Below are positions 1 through 8,349 of a stretch of DNA of 64,000 bases, piece by piece (the stretch's first letter is position 1; each line of letters opens with the position of its first letter). Origin of the DNA: Halapricum salinum (lineage in GTDB: Archaea > Halobacteriota > Halobacteria > Halobacteriales > Haloarculaceae). Location of the stretch: positions 2,410,887 to 2,474,886 of the forward strand of contig NZ_CP031310.1 of the NCBI RefSeq assembly GCF_004799665.1, given 5' to 3'. The notes beneath the pieces were generated by a model, which was given only the letters and a program-made list of their open reading frames with translations, had not been told where the DNA came from and searched no databases. A program made the translations under genes and the position numbers.

Positions 1-522
1 CACGGCGTTGCCCGCGTCGGCGTACGATTCCAGAAACGACAGTAGCGACTCGGTCGTCACGTCGTCGAGGTCGGTCAGTGGTTCGTCCAGCAGCAGGTAC
101 TCCGGTTCGTTCAGCAGGCCGAGCGCCAGGTCGAGTTGCTTGCTGTATCCCCCCGAGAGGTCGCCGGCCTGGCGTTCGAGCACCTTCGGGAGGTTGAACA
201 CGCGGACGACCCGCCTGACCCACTCCAGGTCGGGATTGCCGGCCAGTCCACGAAAGACCTCGATGTTCTCGCCGACCGTGAGCGAGGGGTAGAAGGCCGG
301 TTCCTGAAAGCTCGTTCCGAGTTGCCCACTCGGCGGTCGCGCGACCTCGCCGCTGGTCGGACTCGTCAGCCCGAGGAAAACGCGAAAGAGCGTCGACTTC
401 CCGGAGCCGTTCGGGCCGGCCAGACAGTGCAGTTCGCCGGGGTCGACCGACAGCGAGACGTCGTCCAGCGCGAGGACGGTCCCGTAGTCTTTACTCACGC
501 GCTCGACAGCGAGGTCCGACAT
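1..522 (-). CDS. ABC transporter ATP-binding protein (partial, C-terminus outside window)
   Basis: Cytoplasmic ATPase of an ABC-2 type exporter; it hydrolyses ATP to drive the permease encoded just upstream in the same operon. Reading from the ATG at 522, 174 codons are present before the window edge. Walker A (GPNGSGKST) lies near residues 34-42, the Q-loop follows at SFQEP, the ABC signature LSGGYSKQ is near residue 117 and Walker B (YLLLDEP) near 138. The D-loop LTDLDD is the last motif seen. The start follows the permease stop by two bases (TGACCATG), so the genes are co-transcribed. The substrate cannot be told from this subunit. Only the C-terminal helical part is missing, because of the window boundary and not a mutation. 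Confidence 0.93.
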   Translation of the reverse strand, partial: MSDLAVERVSKDYGTVLALDDVSLSVDPGELHCLAGPNGSGKSTLFRVFLGLTSPTSGEVARPPSGQLGTSFQEPAFYPSLTVGENIEVFRGLAGNPDLEWVRRVVRVFNLPKVLERQAGDLSGGYSKQLDLALGLLNEPEYLLLDEPLTDLDDVTTESLLSFLESYADAGNAV

Positions 523-524
523 GG

Positions 525-1592
525 TCAGTCACCCCTCCGGTAGGCGACGATGCCGAGTTTCAGCGCGCCCAGTGCGGCCAGCGCTGTGCCCCCGATGATG
601 AGCAGGAAGTCCGAGTAGACCGACAGCGGGACGTCCCGAAGCATCTCCCCGCGGGTGACGATCGTCGCGTAGTGCAGCGGGACCGAGCGGACGATCGACC
701 GCCGCAGCGGCGAGAAGAACCCTGCGGGGTAGATGATCCCGCCAAACGAGAGCAATCCGAACATGACGATCACGCAAATAAACCGGCCGGCCGTCCCGAA
801 GCGCGTCAGGAGCATGATCGTCATGGCGACGGCAGTCATCGCGACGAACGACAACAGAAGGATGGCCACGAGGCCGATCGACGCCGGCGTGATCGCATAG
901 CCCAGCGCCCTCGTCACGAGCCCGAAGACGGCGATGGGGACCAGCATGAGTGCGGTGAAGTAGACGAGTTTCGCGGTGACGAGCGCCTCCAGAGAGGACT
1001 CGGTACGGACGCGCTCGATGGCGCGTGATTCCGCGGCGAGGTTGTAGGGAACGTAGGTAAAGGCGAACAGCATCAGCGTCCCGATCAGCAAGATCGGGAT
1101 GAGATACTCCGCCAGGGTGTGGCTGTCGCCGACGACGCGGTGCTGGACCGAGACGTCCCCGATCGGAACCGAACCCAACCGGTAGTTGAGGACGTTCACC
1201 ATCGCCCGGGAGGGCTCTTCGAACAGGACCATACTCCCGTCGACGGAAAGCTGTATCTCGGTCGCTTTCGATCCATTGGCCAGTCCCGGCGGGACCGTGA
1301 TCATGGCGTAGACCTCCTCGCGGTGGAGTCCACGAGTCGCTGCCGCCTCGGAGTCGTAGCGTCGGGGCGCTCCGAAACTCGACACCGCCGTCTCGACGAC
1401 GGTGAGGCTGGCGTCGTCGACACTCTCGTCGCCGGCGACGACTGCCACGGGGGCGTCCTGCGGGATCACCGTCTGAAAGGCGACGCTCGCGTAGCCGAAT
1501 GTCGCCGGCAACACGAGCACTAACACCAGCAGGGCAGCGGCGTTGTGCTTGCTCCAGCGAACCTCCTTGCCCAGCAGCGCACGCAGACTCAC
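525..1592 (-). CDS. ABC-2 type transporter permease
   Basis: Membrane subunit of 355 residues, starting at a GTG that overlaps the stop of the upstream gene (GTGA). One transmembrane helix at about residues 19-38 is followed by an extracellular domain of roughly 130 residues and then a block of five or six helices from about residue 165 to 350, the usual ABC-2 permease plan. The ATPase gene follows by two bases. Together they should export a lipid-like, drug or polymer substrate; the substrate is unknown. The large external domain between TM1 and TM2 recalls the YhgE/NatB type of ABC-2 permease. The function call rests on topology and the partner ATPase. Confidence 0.88.
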   Translation of the reverse strand: MSLRALLGKEVRWSKHNAAALLVLVLVLPATFGYASVAFQTVIPQDAPVAVVAGDESVDDASLTVVETAVSSFGAPRRYDSEAAATRGLHREEVYAMITVPPGLANGSKATEIQLSVDGSMVLFEEPSRAMVNVLNYRLGSVPIGDVSVQHRVVGDSHTLAEYLIPILLIGTLMLFAFTYVPYNLAAESRAIERVRTESSLEALVTAKLVYFTALMLVPIAVFGLVTRALGYAITPASIGLVAILLLSFVAMTAVAMTIMLLTRFGTAGRFICVIVMFGLLSFGGIIYPAGFFSPLRRSIVRSVPLHYATIVTRGEMLRDVPLSVYSDFLLIIGGTALAALGALKLGIVAYRRGD

Positions 1593-3586
1593 GGTTGTTC
1601 ACCTGCAGGTGCCGGGTCACCGGGCAAAAGCGTTGTCAGTCCGGTCGCTGATTGGGCCTGCTCTCCCCCGGCGAGCCGGTCGACGAGCGCGAGCAACGTC
1701 TCGGGATCGGTCCGTGCCGTCACCGTGACGACGCGCCCGTCCTGGCTCACCGTCGCCGATTCGAGCAACTGGCGAACCTGCTCGTCGTCGATCGCACCGC
1801 CACCGAGGGTCAACACCGCCCCGAGGACGTCTGCGGCCTCGTCGGCCCGCGACTCGGTGCGGAAGTGCAGGTCGATCCGGCCGACGACTCGGTCGTCGAC
1901 GGACTCGTAGCTCGCGCCGAGCACGTCGACGTCCCCGACGACTTCCGAGAACGGGCCAGCAGCGTCGGTCGCTGCCTCGGGCACCACCGAGGCGGCCCGG
2001 AGGTAGCTCGCCCGATTGCGTATCGCCACTGCCAGCGGGCCGGACAGCGCCTCCTGATCGCCCCGGGAGACTGCGATCACGTCCTGTACGGCCTCGTCTG
2101 TCCCGATCACCTGCCTGTTGGCCCTCACCGAGGCGATCCACACCGACTGTGTGTTTTCGGTCGCGATCAGCACCTGCTGACCGCGGTAGGATTCTTCGCG
2201 ATAGGTGGCGTTCGCGGCGTCGAGCGCTGCTCGTGCGTCGGCGTGGCTCCACCTCGCCTGGAGGATCGCTGCCGCCTCGGTCTCGTTGCGCTCGACGCCC
2301 TGCGCGAAGACGGTCGCCGAGCGAACCGACGTCAGGTTCTCGACCGAGACGGTTTCGAGTCCGCGGAAGAGCCGGTCGACCGTGGTCTCGTTCGCGGGAT
2401 CGCCGACAGTCAGCAGCCGTTCGAACAGTGCCTGTGCCGTCGGGTCGGCGACCAACCCGGCGTCGGCGTACCCGACGGCGTCGACGTCGTCCGGGACGAG
2501 TTCCAGAGACGGCTCGCCGACCGGTGTGCCGGTGAGCAGATTGAGCAGGCCGGTGTCGATGACCGCCCGGTAGCCGCCGAGGAAGCTCTCGACTGGCCCG
2601 GATATCGAGATGGTGACGCCGTCTGAAGTCCGATCGACGCGTGCACCTGCCAGTAGCGCGCGCGTCTCCGCGGGGACGTGCGACCGGGTCGCTTCGATTC
2701 CGTCTCGGAGCATCGGCGCGACGGCTGTCGCGTTCGCGGCATCGGCGGTCCCGACCGTGAGCGAGACGGTCGCGTCTCCACCGTCGGGATAGTAGCTTCC
2801 GCCGACCGTCTCGATGCCCCGAATCGATCGTGCGACGTCCGCGGGGACGATCGGCTCGCCCGGAACTCCCTCGGGCATAGCGGCGACGAACCGGACGGGG
2901 CCACGATCGAGGTCGTCGAAGCGCGACTGGAGCGTGTCGTTCAGGCCCCTGTCACGGCCGGTGTGGGCGTCGATGGCGTCTCTGACGGCCGGTTCGGTCC
3001 CGACGACGAACCGATCGCGTTCGAGTTGTGCGACTGCGGGGAGCGTGGCGCTACTCGACGGTTGGACGAAGACGGCCGTCCCGTGGTGGTCGCGTCGCTC
3101 GTAGGCGTCGCGGCCACCCCCGAACCCCGACATGATATCGCTCCGGCTCCAGGTCGTCTTCAGGACGAGCCCCTGGTAGGGGCCGACGCGTCCGGTCTGG
3201 TCGTAGCTGCCGAACGCTGTCACCGAGCGGAGCCGGAACGGTTCCAGTGAGGTATCGCCGAGACTTCGGAAGGCTTCGCTGAGCGAGGCCGGGCCGGTGT
3301 AGCCCGGCAGCGATTCGTTGGAGACGGTGAGGAATCCATCGACGACGTTCCGGGAAGTGTCACTGGAGAACGTCCAGGCGTCGGTGTAGACGACGACGTC
3401 CGCTTCGCTGGGGACCGAATCGAGCGCCGGACCGCCCGAGGCGACGAACGGTAACGGTCCCCCAAAAACGGTGTACAGCGTGACGAGCCCGAGGACGATC
3501 ACGACGCCGACGGCGGCTTTCGCGCCGCGGCTGCTCGCGCGCTCGTCGGACTGGAACCCGTCTCCTCGCGGGCGATCACCGTTCAC
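1589..3586 (-). CDS. Large membrane-anchored surface protein with internal duplication, ABC operon
   Basis: Protein of 665 residues, GTG start, first gene of the operon that continues into the ABC permease (4-bp overlap) and ATPase. A cytoplasmic N-terminus with basic residues precedes one transmembrane segment (about residues 24-48, GVVIVLGLVTLYTVF); the remainder is predicted to be outside the cell. The exterior carries two related halves, roughly residues 60-260 and 365-560. Both open with a short hydrophobic strand ending Y-[TA]-D-A, then carry W-S-[RH]-[SA]-D, an A-Y/T-Y block, and R-x-V-[VI]-G-T-[ED]-x-A-V-[RQ]-D-[AV]-I. I do not recognise a named family with confidence (it resembles DUF3352-like exported proteins). 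It may be an accessory or substrate-capturing component of the transporter. Confidence 0.8.
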   Translation of the reverse strand: MNGDRPRGDGFQSDERASSRGAKAAVGVVIVLGLVTLYTVFGGPLPFVASGGPALDSVPSEADVVVYTDAWTFSSDTSRNVVDGFLTVSNESLPGYTGPASLSEAFRSLGDTSLEPFRLRSVTAFGSYDQTGRVGPYQGLVLKTTWSRSDIMSGFGGGRDAYERRDHHGTAVFVQPSSSATLPAVAQLERDRFVVGTEPAVRDAIDAHTGRDRGLNDTLQSRFDDLDRGPVRFVAAMPEGVPGEPIVPADVARSIRGIETVGGSYYPDGGDATVSLTVGTADAANATAVAPMLRDGIEATRSHVPAETRALLAGARVDRTSDGVTISISGPVESFLGGYRAVIDTGLLNLLTGTPVGEPSLELVPDDVDAVGYADAGLVADPTAQALFERLLTVGDPANETTVDRLFRGLETVSVENLTSVRSATVFAQGVERNETEAAAILQARWSHADARAALDAANATYREESYRGQQVLIATENTQSVWIASVRANRQVIGTDEAVQDVIAVSRGDQEALSGPLAVAIRNRASYLRAASVVPEAATDAAGPFSEVVGDVDVLGASYESVDDRVVGRIDLHFRTESRADEAADVLGAVLTLGGGAIDDEQVRQLLESATVSQDGRVVTVTARTDPETLLALVDRLAGGEQAQSATGLTTLLPGDPAPAGEQP

Positions 3587-3740
3587 GGACGCTCACTCGC
3601 GGTCCCCCACGACCCGCTGGCCGACTTCGCCGGCGGACGTCGACCTCCTTCGACATAGACGTACCATACGCCATGGGAGTGATATAGCTTTTCGACCGAC
3701 GGAGGACAATCCTTTTGGCTCGACCGCCGTAGCTACTGGT

Positions 3741-4040
3741 ATGGACTGGCCACACGATCCTGACGGCGAGGAAGGAAGCGAGGGCCGACGCAAGTACGGC
3801 CACGCCGTCCTCGCGAAGAAGATCGACGAGGGGGAGGACTTCCCGCTGACCGCCGAGGAGTACGTCGAGAACTACGGCGACCATCCGGTGCGGATCGACT
3901 ACGAGACGGTCGTCAGCGTCGAGGAGATCTTCGAGTACGTCGACCAGGACGAGTACGAGGACTTCCCGGACTTCCACAAGGCGATGGGTCGCGCACTGCG
4001 TGACGCGGGCTACTGGCCGTACGAACTCGAACACGCATAA
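3741..4040 (+). CDS. DUF5785 family small acidic protein
   Basis: A 99-residue soluble, very acidic protein with no membrane segment. The ATG at 3741 begins MDWPHDPDGEEGSEGRRKYG. The upstream in-frame extension is rich in Arg and Thr, unlike a haloarchaeal protein, and was discarded. The body holds a FPLTAEEYVENYGDHPVRIDY segment and a C-terminal helix ending WPYELEHA. It matches the short conserved haloarchaeal family I know as DUF5785, whose function is not known. It stands alone, divergent from the ABC operon. A TATA-like AT-rich stretch precedes it at about 3685-3715. Confidence 0.88.
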   Translation: MDWPHDPDGEEGSEGRRKYGHAVLAKKIDEGEDFPLTAEEYVENYGDHPVRIDYETVVSVEEIFEYVDQDEYEDFPDFHKAMGRALRDAGYWPYELEHA

Positions 4041-4255
4041 GACCGCCTCTCGGCGGTTGCTGTGGCATATTGTGGGTGAGAGAGCACTGTCAGAGGCATG
4101 CTCTCTCTCCACGTCGAATGGTATCGTCCCCGAAATTAAAAACCTGTGTCACTTTTGGTAAACTTGCAACGTGTGTCTCTGGACTCCTCGTACAGTGGCG
4201 TAGACACAGCATATCGACACACCAATACACGCGCGGATTCTACGCCGGGCCAACA

Positions 4256-5017
4256 GTGACGAACACGCAGCTTACCCACGTCCAGATCGACAACTACGGT
4301 CCGTGGACGGTCACGCCTGAACCACGTCGGGAAGTCGATCTCCAGACGCTGCAGTCGCGGCTGTACGCCGATCTCTCACAGCTGTTCGGCAACCGCGGCG
4401 GGTACGTCTTCTTCACCCGCTTCGACAACATGATCGCGGTGTCGAACGGCCTCACCATCGAGGATCACGCCATGATCCAGGAGTCGGTGGGCAACCGCTA
4501 TCCGGTGACGATGAGCCTCTCCGTCGCGACCGGAACCACGCCCGCGGCCGCGCTCGAAACCGCGACCGAGCAACTGCAGGAAGCCGGTAGCGCACAGGAC
4601 AAATCCCGGCGGGAAGTGCTGGAGGGCCGGCACATCGACACGGAGTTCCGGACCGACGAGGACGTTCAAATTGCGCACTTCGACGTTGTCGACGCCACGG
4701 GCAAGTACACCGACAAACTCAGCGAGTTCGACACGTTCATCCAGATCGAACAGGGCTACGCCGCCCTGATGAAGTACATGCGCGAGGCCCACGAGGGACT
4801 CTCGTTTTTCGTCGGCGGCGACAACGTCATCGCGGTCTGTCCCGACATGGACGCCGCGGACTATCAGGACGTCGTCGAGCACGTCCACGACGACGTCGGC
4901 GTCGAACTGCAGGTCGGCGTCGGCCGCGGTTCGCTGGCCGAAGAGGCCGGGATGGCCGCGAAACATGCCCTCGAATCGAGTCGAGCGAACGGGACCGACG
5001 TGGAAGTCGACTTCTGA
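4256..5017 (+). CDS. gch3: GTP cyclohydrolase III
   Basis: Archaeal GTP cyclohydrolase III of 253 residues converts GTP to the formylamino-pyrimidine nucleotide FAPy, the first step of archaeal riboflavin and coenzyme F420 synthesis. The start is a GTG giving MTNTQLTHVQIDNYGPW, the characteristic opening of the family; 62 in-frame codons further upstream are not conserved-looking. Two related ferredoxin-like halves are visible, each with a GGDN-like nucleotide loop: TRFDNMIAV at about residues 45-53 and FVGGDNVIAVCP at about 184-195. Length fits the family. No other riboflavin or F420 gene lies near it. Confidence 0.93.
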   Translation: MTNTQLTHVQIDNYGPWTVTPEPRREVDLQTLQSRLYADLSQLFGNRGGYVFFTRFDNMIAVSNGLTIEDHAMIQESVGNRYPVTMSLSVATGTTPAAALETATEQLQEAGSAQDKSRREVLEGRHIDTEFRTDEDVQIAHFDVVDATGKYTDKLSEFDTFIQIEQGYAALMKYMREAHEGLSFFVGGDNVIAVCPDMDAADYQDVVEHVHDDVGVELQVGVGRGSLAEEAGMAAKHALESSRANGTDVEVDF

Positions 5018-5119
5018 AACGCCGGGCTCGTTTCGGCTGCAGAATGTGAACAATTCGCATGGCGAGACAATAAGCCTACTGCAGGTACCTTTTAGACGCC
5101 ACCTGAAGAAATAGCGGGT

Positions 5120-5680
5120 ATGAACGGCGACGTCACAGTCCGCGAGGCGATGACCCGTGACTACGTCGGGGTGAGCGAATCCGATAGCGTCGTCGAGACG
5201 GCGGCGCTGTTGCTCGACGAGGATCTCGCGGGGGCAATCGTCCTCCGTGGCCAGGACCCCATCGGGATGGTGACCGCGCGCGACGTCCTCTCGTGGCTCG
5301 TCCACGACGGCGACGACGAGGGAACGGTCGGCGAGTGCATGACAGAGAACGTGCCGACGATCGCACCCGAGAAGTCGATCGAGGCGGCCGTCGACGAACT
5401 GTTCGCGCGCTCGGCGACGCAGTTGCTCGTCGTCGACGCCACGGGCGAGCCGGTCGGTGTCCTCACCCAGCGCGACGTCGTCGCGGCGACGACGCTCTCC
5501 CCGGGCGAGGAAGCGACCGATCGCGAAGTGGACTCGGCTCGCATGGAGCGCATGGAGGCCGACGGCGAGGGCGGCGGTGGATTCTCCGAGCAGGGGATCT
5601 GCGAGCGCTGCGGCGCGCTCGCGTCGGATCTGACCTCGTTCAACGGTCAGTTGCTCTGTGCGGATTGTCGGGACGTGTGA
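5120..5680 (+). CDS. CBS-pair protein with C-terminal zinc ribbon
   Basis: Soluble regulator-like protein of 186 residues. Two CBS motifs occupy about residues 5-60 and 70-125 (VREAMTRDYVGVSESDSVVE and VGECMTENVPTIAPEKSIEA), a pair that normally binds adenine nucleotides. A flexible acidic/Gly segment leads to a C-terminal zinc ribbon with CERCG near residue 158 and CADC near 180. The combination suggests an energy-state sensor that uses the ribbon for a protein or nucleic-acid contact; this is inference. The GNAT gene follows 30 bp downstream on the same strand, so the two may be co-transcribed. Confidence 0.88.
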   Translation: MNGDVTVREAMTRDYVGVSESDSVVETAALLLDEDLAGAIVLRGQDPIGMVTARDVLSWLVHDGDDEGTVGECMTENVPTIAPEKSIEAAVDELFARSATQLLVVDATGEPVGVLTQRDVVAATTLSPGEEATDREVDSARMERMEADGEGGGGFSEQGICERCGALASDLTSFNGQLLCADCRDV

Positions 5681-5710
5681 GCCGGCAGTGGGCAATTGGG
5701 GGATGACAGC

Positions 5711-6193
5711 ATGAGCGAGGACTGGGCCGCCATCGAAGCGCCGACGATGACCGATCTCGACACGCTCGTGGACCGATGGGTCGATCTCGCGGCCGGCCAG
5801 CGCCAACACGGGTCGCACCTCGAAGCCGACGGAAACCGGGATCGGATTCGAGAGACCTTGGCCCGTCAGATCGCACTTTCGGAGGTTCGGGTCGCTCGAC
5901 AGGACGGCCGGATCGTCGGGTTCGTCTCCTACACGATCGAGGGCAGCACGTTCGCGCGCTCGACGACGAAGGGGTTGATCCAGAACATCTACGTCGTGCC
6001 CGAACTCCGGGGACTCGGGATCGGTTCGCAGTTGCTCGACGTCGCCGAGGACGCGCTCGTGGCGGAGGGGGCGGACGTCGTCGCGTTGGAGGTGATGGCC
6101 GCGAACGAGGCTGCGCGGCGGTTTTATATGCGTCACGGGTACGACGCCCATCGGGTGACCCTGGAGAAGCCGGTCGAAAGCGATACGCCTTAA
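5711..6193 (+). CDS. GNAT family N-acetyltransferase
   Basis: Acetyl-CoA dependent N-acetyltransferase of 160 residues. Motif A, which binds the CoA pyrophosphate, is seen as VVPELRGLGIGSQLL at about residues 96-110, after the beta strands GRIVGFVSYTI and IQNIYV. The family C-terminus ANEAARRFYMRHGY is present at about 136-149. The ATG at 5711 is preceded by a GGGGGAT Shine-Dalgarno-like run nine bases upstream; an in-frame TTG lies at 5696. The acceptor substrate cannot be told from the sequence. It probably shares a transcript with the preceding CBS gene. Confidence 0.88.
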   Translation: MSEDWAAIEAPTMTDLDTLVDRWVDLAAGQRQHGSHLEADGNRDRIRETLARQIALSEVRVARQDGRIVGFVSYTIEGSTFARSTTKGLIQNIYVVPELRGLGIGSQLLDVAEDALVAEGADVVALEVMAANEAARRFYMRHGYDAHRVTLEKPVESDTP

Positions 6194-6219
6194 AGCACGT
6201 CCCTGCTATCCCCATCTGC

Positions 6220-6293
6220 GCCAGGGGAGCTTGGGTGGTCCAAGCACCCGACTTGTAATCGGGAGTTCGTGGGTTCAAATCCCACCCCTGGCT
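6220..6293 (+). tRNA. tRNA-Thr (anticodon UGU)
   Basis: Complete 74-nt cloverleaf. The acceptor stem GCCAGGG (6220-6226) pairs with CCCTGGC (6286-6292), followed by a discriminator T. The anticodon arm is CCCGA / TCGGG around the loop CTTGTAA with anticodon TGT at 6254-6256. The T-arm GTGGG-TTCAAAT-CCCAC is intact. No intron and no encoded CCA, as is normal in archaea. It reads ACA and, by wobble, ACG codons. Confidence 0.97.
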
Positions 6294-6531
6294 TCGCGCG
6301 GTCGAGCGAAGCGAGGCCGCGGTAGTGCCGAGCGGAGAGCGAACGCGAACCGCGAGGCTTGCTGCTGCGAACAATCCGTGAGCAGCGCAAGCAGTCTGGG
6401 ATTTGAACGAGAGACGACGCAGCCTACGAGCCTCGCGAGCAGGATCGTCTTCGCGTTGTTCAAACCCCCAACCTCTGGTCGCGTCGGCCAGGCACCGAAC
6501 ACCTATAGGAGCCGCCGGCATACCACTCAAT

Positions 6532-7530
6532 GTGGCGACTCCGTTGCGATTTCGCGTGTCGACCGAACACTGGACCGAAGGGCGCGTCCGCGCAGAAATC
6601 TACCGGGCGCTGGACGCGAACCTCGGGGCGACGATGGCTAGCCCGTGGTACAAACCGCCTGCGGGCTACCAGGCCAAGCGGTTCGAGATGGACAACGGCG
6701 ACGTGGCGCTGTTTTGCTGGAACGACGACGCCTACTGGATGGGCAACACCGAGACGCCCAAGACCTTGTGGGGGACCAACAAGGTCACCTTCGACGAAGC
6801 GCCCGATCCCGTTTCGGAGTGGGCCCAGCGGGAGTTGCTGGCCCAGCTCTACGAGGAAGACCCGTGGCTCGAAGAGACGCCCAAACTGGCGTGGTTTTTC
6901 CTCCCTGTCTTCCTCTCGAAAGACGGCCGGGAGACCACGCGGGAGTTCTTCCGCGAACACGCCGCCGGCTTCCCGGACGCGAGTCGCGAGACTGCGCTCG
7001 AATTCTACGACGACTTTCTGGAGACGGGCGTCCTCGACGAGTACCGCTACGTGATGGCCTCGAAACTCGGCACTTCCGAGTACCTCAATCTGAGTCGGAT
7101 GTCCGCGACGATGAGCGAGTTCACCGTGGCGAAGCTCCTGTCCGAACAAGGGTACGACGTCACTCCCGAGATCGAGATCTCGACCGGGCACTCGATCGAC
7201 TTCCGGGTCGACCGCGCCGACGCCGAGACGGCGCTGGTCGAGGTCACACGGCCCGTGCCGCCGGGCGACCGCGCGGCCAACTCGGCGGTCACGGCGATCC
7301 GCCAGACAGCCGCCAACAAGACCTCCGGACAGTTAGAGGAACACGGCGGCGGCGTCACGCTGTTCGTGGACTGCTCGTCGTTCACGGATCAGCAGTGGAA
7401 CGAGATCAAAACTGCGACGCCGGACGTGGGCCACCGCCCGGCCGTCATCTTCCGGGTGCGACCCGACGGCTGGCTCGACGGCTACACGAAGGGATCAGTT
7501 CCGGTCGAGCTACCTGACGAGATCGATTGA
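6532..7530 (+). CDS. DUF5784 family protein
   Basis: Soluble protein of 332 residues from the GTG at 6532 (MATPLRFRVSTEHWTEGRV). The N-terminal half contains LDANLGATMASPWYKPPAGY and the MDNGDVALFCWNDDAYWMGN block that I associate with the haloarchaeal family DUF5784. The C-terminal half has an alternating pattern around VTPEIEISTGHSIDFRVD followed by TALVEVTRP, reminiscent of a PD-(D/E)XK nuclease core (Asp then E-V-T); this nuclease reading is only a suggestion. Function unknown. The gene sits directly behind tRNA-Thr. Confidence 0.85.
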   Translation: MATPLRFRVSTEHWTEGRVRAEIYRALDANLGATMASPWYKPPAGYQAKRFEMDNGDVALFCWNDDAYWMGNTETPKTLWGTNKVTFDEAPDPVSEWAQRELLAQLYEEDPWLEETPKLAWFFLPVFLSKDGRETTREFFREHAAGFPDASRETALEFYDDFLETGVLDEYRYVMASKLGTSEYLNLSRMSATMSEFTVAKLLSEQGYDVTPEIEISTGHSIDFRVDRADAETALVEVTRPVPPGDRAANSAVTAIRQTAANKTSGQLEEHGGGVTLFVDCSSFTDQQWNEIKTATPDVGHRPAVIFRVRPDGWLDGYTKGSVPVELPDEID

Positions 7531-7534
7531 TGCC

Positions 7535-7663
7535 ATGACTCACGATACACCTGGTGAGGACGAGAGTGAGCGCCGCTGGTGTGCGCACTGTCAGCTGGCG
7601 GTCGAGCCAGCCGAGGGCGACACCGGGCCGGAGTGCCCGGCCTGCGGTCGAGCACTGTCGTGA
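7535..7663 (+). CDS. Short zinc-ribbon protein
   Basis: A 42-residue protein whose ATG at 7535 starts five bases after the DUF5784 stop, so it is likely translated from the same message. It carries two CxxC knuckles, CAHC near residue 16 and CPAC near residue 34, separated by an acidic loop, enough for one zinc site. Single-ribbon proteins like this are frequent in haloarchaea and usually have unknown roles. Coding is supported by the acidic composition and the paired Cys knuckles. Confidence 0.7.
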   Translation: MTHDTPGEDESERRWCAHCQLAVEPAEGDTGPECPACGRALS

Positions 7664-7684
7664 GCTGCGCGTTCGGCGCGGCGC

Positions 7685-8305
7685 TCAGCAGACGTCTTTG
7701 GGGTTGACGCCCATGCCTTCGAGCGTCTCGACGTACTCCTCGTAGGCGACCTCGATGCTCTCGATTGCCGCTTGTTCGGCGGACTCCCAGTCGCTGTCGT
7801 CCTCGCACTGGCCGGCGAGCAGGTCCGCGGCCTGTTCGATCTGGGCGTCGACGTCGTCGGCGAACCCGCGGAAGAGCCGGGAAGTCTGGGGGTCGGCCTG
7901 CCCGACGAAGAAGCCGGTCCGCTGATCGGCCTTCTTCTTGGTCACGAGCGAGCGCCCGACGAACCCGCCGAGTCGCTCGATCGTCCCCTCCAACTGTGTG
8001 AGCGAGTCGTACAGCGTCGAGGCCTCGAGAATCTCGGCGTCGGTCTCGCTTTCGAGTTTCGCTGCGTGCTCGCGGGCGAGCGCGGCGGCGTCCTCGAAGG
8101 CGCCTCCGAGCGGTCCCTCCGTATCGTCGGCCCACGTCTCGAAGGTCTCGGCCGCGGCGCGCTCGTCGGCGATAGCGGCAGCGATCACGGCGTCGGGTTC
8201 CATCTCGCCGGCGGTGTCGGCGTAGAGCGATTTCGAGGAGCCGAGTCGCGAGAGCGGCGTCTGGGTTTCGTCACGAACTGTGTCGAGGAAGTCCTCGGGA
8301 GTCAT
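7685..8305 (-). CDS. Ferritin-like (rubrerythrin-type) helical protein
   Basis: Soluble all-helical protein of 206 residues. Helices carry Glu/His pairs at positions fitting a ferritin-like fold: IADERAAAETFETWA near residue 45 and ALAREHAAKLE (an ExxH-type element) near 76. Further Asp/Glu-rich helices follow (FADDVDAQIEQAADLLAGQ, then a last helix ending YVETLEGMGVNPKDVC). No rubredoxin domain is present. Similar haloarchaeal proteins are sometimes labelled rubrerythrin-like or transcription antitermination protein; I cannot confirm either role. It is transcribed in the same direction as the acetyltransferase upstream but separated by 44 bp. Confidence 0.75.
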   Translation of the reverse strand: MTPEDFLDTVRDETQTPLSRLGSSKSLYADTAGEMEPDAVIAAAIADERAAAETFETWADDTEGPLGGAFEDAAALAREHAAKLESETDAEILEASTLYDSLTQLEGTIERLGGFVGRSLVTKKKADQRTGFFVGQADPQTSRLFRGFADDVDAQIEQAADLLAGQCEDDSDWESAEQAAIESIEVAYEEYVETLEGMGVNPKDVC

Positions 8306-8349
8306 GGGCGTCGATTCGCCGAGGAGCGATTTGTATGTACCGAAGCACC

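Noticed and set aside
4376-6151. A 591-codon open frame on the minus strand opposite GTP cyclohydrolase III, the CBS protein and the GNAT enzyme
   Set aside because: It is antisense to three recognisable genes, and its composition (His, Arg, Val-rich with repeated complementary motifs) is the usual shadow of high-GC haloarchaeal coding DNA.
6403-6531. N-terminal extension of the DUF5784 gene to 6403
   Set aside because: The extension is Arg/Ser-rich and lies in the tRNA-downstream repeat-like region; the GTG at 6532 starts the family-like sequence.
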